The position numbers were made by a program, and so were the translations under genes. From Uranotaenia lowii (taxonomy: Eukaryota; Arthropoda; Insecta; Diptera; Culicidae): 64,000 nucleotides of DNA. This document shows positions 59,040-64,000 of the stretch, piece after piece. The notes under the pieces were generated by a model that ran no database searches, had not been told where the DNA came from, and saw only the letters and a list, made by a program, of their open reading frames with translations. Location of the stretch: assembly GCF_029784155.1 (NCBI RefSeq), contig NC_073693.1:281745456-281809455 (forward strand), read 5' to 3'. Within the stretch, counting starts at the first letter, position 1; each line of letters opens with the position of its first letter.

Positions 59040-59870
59040 AAATACATCTTTGAAAACTTGAAATCACCGAAAGTGGTATGAATATCTTTACAATATGAGT
59101 ATTGAGTGAAAGGGCCCTAATAGTAGGAAAAAAATTGTTGCTTGACGCCATCATTAATTCAAGATGGCGGCTTCCGCTTTTATTTTCAAAGCTGTAAATT
59201 ACTGAAAATATCGTGAAACCTTCACAATATGGTTATTAGGTGAAAGTAATAAACGAGTAGAAGTCAAATTTCGTTGCCCGTCGCCATCTTAAATCCAAGA
59301 TGGCGGCTACCACTCAACTTGAAAATACTGTAAATGACTGAAAATCGCATAAAACCTATATTATAGGGGTATAAGTTGAAAGAAATCAACCGGTAGAAGT
59401 TGAATTTCGCTATCTGACGCCATCTTGAAATCCAAGATGGCGGCTTCAGCTAAACTTTAAAATGTAGTAAATGACTTAAAATGACATGAAACCCAGGTGG
59501 TAGTGGGTGGAAGGGCTTAACGAGTAGAAGTCGAATATTGCTATCTTACGCCATCTTAAAATCCAAGATGGCAGCTTTCTATAAACTTTAAAAATGCTCT
59601 AAATCATTGAATATCGCATGAAACCTCCAAAATATGGGTGTTTGTCAATTGGGATAAGCTATAAAAAGTTTATTTTTGCATTCTGACGCTATCTTAAAAT
59701 CCAAGATGGTGGCTTCAGCTGAACTTAAAAATACTGTAAATGAATGAAAATAGCATGAAACTCCCAAATATATTGTATTGGGTGCTAAGGCTAAATGATA
59801 GAAGTCAAATATCTCTTTTCGCGTTTCTCTGAAAATCTGTAAGTGACTGAAAATTCCACAAAAACCACCA
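59040..59870. repeat. 136-bp tandem repeat, left arm of the 2.75-kb element
   Basis: The phrase 'ccatctt.aaatccaagatggcgg' recurs with 'aagatgg' at 59161, 59297, 59434, 59565 and 59703, a period of about 131-138 bases. Each unit also has 'gtagaagt.gaattt' and 'gtaaatgactgaaaat.gcatgaaac'. The core is a short palindrome (GCCATCTTGAAATCCAAGATGGC type). Confidence 0.85.
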
Positions 59871-60189
59871 CAATACAGACCCCGTTCGTTTTTGGCAACA
59901 TTCGATTTTGGCAACATCGAATTTGGGATATGTGCTTAAATCAGACGGTTAACAGAAACAACATAACCTTATAGTTTTCGCAAGAATAAGACCAATACAA
60001 TTTAAACATAATAGCATGATAGGAATAATAGAATTACATAAATGGCAAAAAAAAAACAAAAACTATAAACAAAACAAGAAAAGTGCTAAATGCATTAGAA
60101 ACATAATGAAAAAATAATAAAAGTGATTTAAAATGATCTGAATTGTCTTAAAATAGTAGTTTTAATGTAGTATTTCGTGAAAAAAGTTG

Positions 60190-60570
60190 TGTTCAAGCGA
60201 TTTTCATTGATTAACAGTATTTTAAATTCAGTGGAAGCTGCCATCTTGGATTTCAAGATGGCGTCGAAAAGAAAAAAATCGACTTCTAGTTTAGCCCTTT
60301 CACCCAATACCCGTATAGTGGTGGTTTAATGCGACTTTTTGTCAGCATTAAGCATTAAAAGTTGAGCGGATGCCGCCATCTTGGAATTCAAGATGGCGTT
60401 TGATAGCGAAATTCAACTTCTACTCGTTTAGCCCTTTCACCCGATACCCATTTTGTTGGGGTTTCATGCGATTTCAAGTCATTTACACCATTTTAAAGTT
60501 CAGCGGAAGCCGCCATCTTGGATTTCAAGATGGCGTCAGACAACGAAATTTGACTTCAACTCATGATTTA
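60190..60570. repeat. 136-bp tandem repeat, inverted copies in the right arm
   Basis: The same unit in the opposite orientation: 'ccatcttggatttcaagatggcgt' lies near 60241, 60378 and 60512, with 'gacttctagtttagccctttcaccc' next to it. Together with the left arm, any transcript through this element could fold into a long multi-armed structure. Confidence 0.8.
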
Positions 60571-61339
60571 TTCCACGGGTCATTCAAAACCAATCCCTTT
60601 TCATTCAAAAAGTCTGTCCTCATTTACTGTACTAATGATTAACAACTCAGAAATGAGGAACTCAACCTTAGCGTGTAATTGGTTGGCTTGCGAGAGAAAC
60701 GTCAAATCGTAGCTTTTTTTGGGGTCATCATTAAACCATAATAAAACTATGAATTGACTCACGCCATGTTGCTTGCAAAATCGAAGGGCACAAAATGACG
60801 CCATGTTGATGGATTCACAATGCAAGCATTGGAAAATATTTTTTCAGGCCTTTTTCCATCAATTCCATCATGATTGACCATCAGATTTGACGAGGCGCAT
60901 TTATTTTAAGATACTATTTCATATACATTTTACCTAAAATCTTGACTGGCAGTAGAAAAGAAGCTCAATATATGGTTAAAACATTGGTTTTTTTTAGCTA
61001 TTAATTTTACCAGATCATATCTGAATAATGCAATCATCATTCATCAACCATTATGGTTGCTGGAAAAAGTTAAAAAAAAAACTCCGAGAACTGACAGAAC
61101 CGAAAAAAACAAAAATTATGTTTTATAACATGTTTTATAATAGCTTTTTAAAAATTTTGGTGACCAACATTGATGACCAACACTTATACGTCCTGATGAC
61201 GTTCCTAGGGTAGGGCCAATTAGCCTGATTTTGGCTTTATTAGAGTCCAGGTGATGTTATAGAATGCGCTTTAGCTTTTTATGAAGATAGTCCAAACGAC
61301 ATTTTGCTGACCATAATAAAGCTAAAATTGTTACTTGGG

Positions 61340-61530
61340 TATGGCTTAAACAGTATTTGTATTGTATGAACGACTCCTTTGGCCGACCTCTGACTCTAAA
61401 TTTGATACCTGGAATCGATTGCTCGTCCCTCCTAACACTCATGTGTTATTTTTCATCACAATCCGATGTTATATCAACGTCATTATCGCTAAAACAATAT
61501 TTGTCTTGTATGGACGACCCCCTTCATAAG
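61340..61530. repeat. 144-bp tandem array, right part
   Basis: Completes the unit interrupted at 58587; the next unit starts are 61368 and 61513 (143-145 bases). The array ends at about 61530 with 'ccccttcataaggggtcatccg'. Confidence 0.85.
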
Positions 61531-61598
61531 GGGTCATCCGAAAATCTGAAAACATGTTATTTTTTAGATGTCGACTGTATATTTTAATGTTAATTTTC

Positions 61599-61872
61599 CC
61601 GGCAAATCAGTCCCATTTTTTAAGAAACGCACGATATTTATTTCCATTACAACGTTTCGGTGTCGTTTAACACCATCCTCAGGGATTCTACAAGTGTTAT
61701 AATGGGGTTTACAAATTAAAAATAGTGTTTGTTGGTTTAATTAGTGTTATTTATTAATTTGTAAACACATTATAACACTTGTAGAGTCCCTGGGGATGAT
61801 GTTAAACGACACCGAAACGTTGGAATAGAAATCAATATCGTTTTTTTCTTTAAAATTTGACTGATTTACCGG
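61599..61872. repeat. Inverted repeat (foldback MITE) next to the tandem array
   Basis: The outer sequences CCGGCAAATCAGTC (61599) and GACTGATTTACCGG (61872) and the inner arms match as reverse complements over roughly 115 bases. The arms include 'aacgtttcggtgtcgtttaa', 'caccatcctcagggattcta' and 'caagtgttataat'. The centre around 61725-61745 is unique. It is non-coding. Confidence 0.8.
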
Positions 61873-62021
61873 AAAAAAATATCTGAAAACATTTTTCATC
61901 ATTCCTGGTCCTAATGAAAACGCATGCCAAATTTTAGCTCTCTAGCTCTTAAGACGGCTGAGTCTATAGAGGACAAACAAACAAACAAACACACAGAAAT
62001 TGCTTTTTATATATATGTAGA

Positions 62022-62728
62022 TAGATTGATTTACTTCATTTTCTAACTATACAGTTTCCTTCAATTGTATGCTCTAGCGCTGAATTTTGATCATGGGACT
62101 GATATGCGAATATTCTTCACATGGGACACACCAGGGGTCATTTTTCTTTCAAATTTTTGGACACAAACTTCGAACAAAAACCTGTTTTATAGGTTAATTG
62201 GACTACAAGGAAGCGTTTTCCATCGATAACTAAAGAACGATGGAAAGGCACATTTGTTTTCAAATCCCTGAGAAAAAAAGAATCATATGCGAATAGAGGC
62301 AGTTTAGCTGTAGACATCTCCCTTCAACTCTGATAAACTTTTTTGTCTGAGCTCGAATCATTTTCCGATTAACAAAAAACTTTTGTACTTTCATCTAATT
62401 TGATAAAAGTTTGATACAACAATATTCGTAGAATAATCCACCTTTACTGAAGTGTGTTCTGTACACTTCTCCCTAAATTATTTCCCTGTTTAATATTGTC
62501 AAAATATCCATTCACCGCCACCTAGCTGATGTCACACTGCTCCGTTCCAAACCAAGAACCGGTATTTTATTAATTAAAAACAACACTTGATCGAAACAAT
62601 ACATCGCTATGGAATCTGTGAGTGAATATTTCACATACGGTTTACGTATTCCTAGCTTCTTCAGATAAGATAGAGAAAAAACAACGCCTCGTTGAGAACC
62701 CTCAGTCACTCGGCTACTCCGGTCCGGT
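62022..62728. other. Upstream region of the P450 gene
   Basis: AT-rich sequence with no recognised element. The last ~100 bases before the ATG are likely 5' leader, with a TCAGTCACT initiator-like sequence at about 62702. No clear TATA box at the usual distance was identified. Confidence 0.35.
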
Positions 62729-62940
62729 ATGGATCTAAGCTTGATTACCCTAGCGCTAGTCGCGATTGTCGTAGGTCTGATATATCGGCGGCTGACACGT
62801 AATAATGATTACTTCCATCACAAACCCATTCCGTCAATGGCCGTTCGGCCGTTACTGGGAAGCACCTCGGATATGATCATGCAGCGCGTTTCGTTCTTCG
62901 ATTTCATACACTCTGCCTACAATAAGTATGCCGGCGTCAA
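62729..62940 (+). CDS. Cytochrome P450, CYP9 type, exon 1
   Basis: Microsomal monooxygenase using haem and electrons from P450 reductase; many CYP9 enzymes oxidise toxins and insecticides in insects. Exon 1 starts at ATG 62729 and encodes an N-terminal membrane anchor (LSLITLALVAIVVGLIY, residues 3-19) and a basic stop-transfer RRLTRNN. A proline-containing hinge (HKPIPSMAVRPLLGST) and MIMQRVSFFDFIHSAYNKYA follow. It ends ...GVK with the codon AA|A split by the intron; the donor is GTGAGT at 62941. The sequence style (NNDYFHHKPIP, RPLLGS) and the following exon fit CYP9J of mosquitoes. The subfamily is from memory and not checked. Confidence 0.88.
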
Positions 62941-63005
62941 GTGAGTATGGGAATTGAATACAAATTTTGGAAGTAATTCCTAAATACAAATGGACTCGAT
63001 TTCAG

Positions 63006-63181
63006 AGTTTTTGGCCTTTTCGATATGACCACACCGCTGTTTGTGATCCGCGATCCGGAACTGATCAAGACTATTGCCGTGAAAGATTTCGACCATTTTA
63101 CCGACCGAAGGCGTATGTTCGGGGATGGCTCGGACGAAAATCCAGACGTATATTTCAACAAAATGATAATAGCTCTGACGG
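63006..63181 (+). CDS. Cytochrome P450, CYP9 type, exon 2
   Basis: Intron 1 is 65 bases (62941-63005, GTGAGT...TTTCAG). Exon 2 reads KVFGLFDMTTPLFVIRDPEL, then IKTIAVKDFDHFTDRRRMFG and PDVYFNKMIIALTG. These are the B-helix region and the DHFTDRR motif typical of insect CYP9 and CYP6 P450s. It ends in phase 1 (G|GT) with donor GTAAGA at 63182. The frame is open and undamaged. Confidence 0.88.
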
Positions 63182-63284
63182 GTAAGATATCATTCATTTG
63201 TTTGATAATTGGCTGGTTGAATTAGATTGGTTCACACAAAATCAAATAGGCTTAACTAAAATTCCACATGAATGCGCATTAGAA

Positions 63285-63784
63285 TAAGCTTGCCAGATTG
63301 CCCGGTTTTATCCGGGTTTGCCCGGATATTTGATGCAAAATTTCGAGAAAGTCCGGTCCGGCCCGGTTGCCCGGATGTCGTGAAAAAGTCCGGATATTGC
63401 CCGGAATTTTTCACAATTTTCATAAAGAAACCAAAAAAACAAAGTTGTTGAGTAAGTTTCAGCAAAATCAATTAACGGTATGGACATTTTCAACGGTTGT
63501 TTCAAATAATTTCGCTGATTTACTTTTATAAACCTTTAAATATTTAAGTGTTCCAAAAAGTATTTGGAAGTCTGCAATTACGCTAATAAAATATTAATTT
63601 CATTTTTTTTTTTGCATTTTTTCTTTGCTTTTATATTTAATAACGCCTAAATTTTGCCCGGTTATTGTCCGGTTTTTGGATTTGAAAAATTGAAATCCAT
63701 GCCCGGATTTTGCCAGGTTTTTTTTGAAAAAATGCCCAGAATTGCTAGGCCCGGATGGGAGTGGAAAAAATTCTGGCAACCTTA
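63285..63784. mobile_element. hAT-type MITE, TAAGSTTGCCAG family, in P450 intron 2
   Basis: The ends TAAGCTTGCCAGAT and TCTGGCAACCTTA form the inverted repeats. The octamer CATTAGAA flanks it perfectly at 63277-63284 and 63785-63792. The interior is full of 'gcccgg' phrases near both ends and AT-rich in the middle, as in the copy at 2780-3170. It is exactly 500 bp and has no transposase. It makes up two thirds of the 753-base intron. Confidence 0.9.
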
Positions 63785-63934
63785 CATTAGAAGAAAGCGG
63801 AGAAAAAATTTATAGACAAAGGCTTTTAATGTTGCCTGTAGTTATTCCGATCTTAAAAGCCCTCACAGTTTTGCCTTCTACAACAAAAAAAAACATTTTT
63901 GGCATCATTTGTTTTCATATCTATTTGATTGCAG

Positions 63935-64000
63935 GTCAACAATGGAAGGACATGCGGGCAACGTTGAGTCCTGCCTTCACCGGTAGTAAAATGCGTCTCA
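63935..64000 (+). CDS. Cytochrome P450, CYP9 type, exon 3 (continues beyond the window)
   Basis: The acceptor 'tttgattgcag' ends at 63934, and the split Gly codon continues with QQWKDMRATLSPAFTGSKMR. WKDMR is the C-helix WxxxR motif, whose Trp and Arg contact the haem propionates, and SPAFTGSKM is a family-typical follow-on. The exon runs off the right edge; the I-helix, ExxR and haem-binding Cys are outside the window. Confidence 0.9.

Larger units (their letters stand above)
58588..61339. mobile_element. 2.75-kb CCCAAGTAACA element inserted at TA in the tandem array
   Basis: The ends are CCCAAGTAACA (58588) and TGTTACTTGGG (61339), with TA at 58586-58587 and 61340-61341. Removing it with one TA restores 'acgttaatatggcttaaacagtatttg', which matches the corresponding stretch of neighbouring 144-bp units. 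The restored unit is 144 bp long, so the insertion is precise. The interior holds ~136-bp tandem units in opposite orientations (see next entries) and 'ccataataaaac' phrases near both ends. No transposase frame is supported. Confidence 0.85.
57931..62021 (-). mobile_element. Helitron-like element C, 5' end present, 3' end lost
   Basis: On the - strand a Helitron-style 5' end, TCTACATATATATAAAAAGC, starts at 62021 with an A before it. It is followed by a GTTTGTTTGTTTG tract, like the CTGTCTGTCTG tract of element B. Downstream come the 144-bp tandem units, whose - strand phrases ('gaaatttggtacatgagggt') resemble 'caaatttggcatggaaggat' in elements A and B. The other end is replaced by the truncated mariner at 57927. 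Two further elements (58588-61339 and 61599-61872) sit inside. No Rep/helicase coding sequence is seen. Confidence 0.5.

Noticed and set aside
59645..59917. 90-codon frame on the - strand within the 2.75-kb element
   Set aside because: Lies across the 136-bp repeat units, has no motif, and other units do not keep the frame.

Overview
The window looks like a dipteran, most likely mosquito (Culicidae), nuclear genome: AT-rich, spliced genes with GT-AG introns, very long non-coding stretches and dense transposable elements. Only two host genes can be supported, both on the + strand. The first is a rotund/squeeze (lin-29-type) C2H2 zinc-finger transcription factor. It has a Gln/His/Asn-rich exon (about 31.1-32.08 kb), an intron of about 10.3 kb, and a last exon with five complete fingers (42.42-43.73 kb). 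The second is the 5' part of a CYP9-type cytochrome P450 (three exons from 62.73 kb, running off the right edge). A leader-like stretch at 17.9-19.07 kb may be an upstream exon of the zinc-finger gene, and an AT-rich stretch ending in AATAAA at 55.36 kb may be part of its long 3' untranslated region; both are inference.

Layout. 0-5.4 kb: a long hairpin, a (TTAC)n microsatellite, and a Helitron-like element with ~145-bp minisatellite units that is split by two short DNA elements. 5.4-14.9 kb: no host gene seen, a second Helitron-like element, and a broken gag pseudogene. 14.9-16.2 kb: a DD37E mariner-type element with intact ends but a frameshifted transposase. 16.6-19.1 kb: less AT-rich, promoter/leader-like sequence. 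19.17-22.05 kb: two hAT-like elements side by side whose 8-bp target duplications overlap. 22-31 kb: AT-rich sequence with foldback elements and a decayed segmental duplication. 31.1-43.7 kb: the zinc-finger gene; its intron holds a foldback element, a 3.3-kb hAT-like element with another repeat nested in it, an inverted pair of tRNA-like sequences, a CCCAAG-ended element and a non-LTR retrotransposon scrap. 44-53 kb: a retrotransposon nest, with an R1/I-type non-LTR element on the - strand interrupted by a 2-kb non-autonomous LTR element with perfect ends and followed by a small copia-type LTR element. 53-57 kb: UTR-like AT-rich DNA and a short charged coding remnant. 57-62 kb: a truncated DD37E element abutting a 144-bp tandem array (Helitron-like), into which a 2.75-kb element has inserted at a TA. 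62.7-64 kb: the P450 gene with a 500-bp hAT-type MITE in its second intron.

No prokaryotic features, CRISPR, rRNA or convincing functional tRNA genes were seen. No intact transposase or reverse transcriptase is present, so the mobile elements here appear to be dead or to depend on enzymes encoded elsewhere. All family assignments were made by eye, without database searches.
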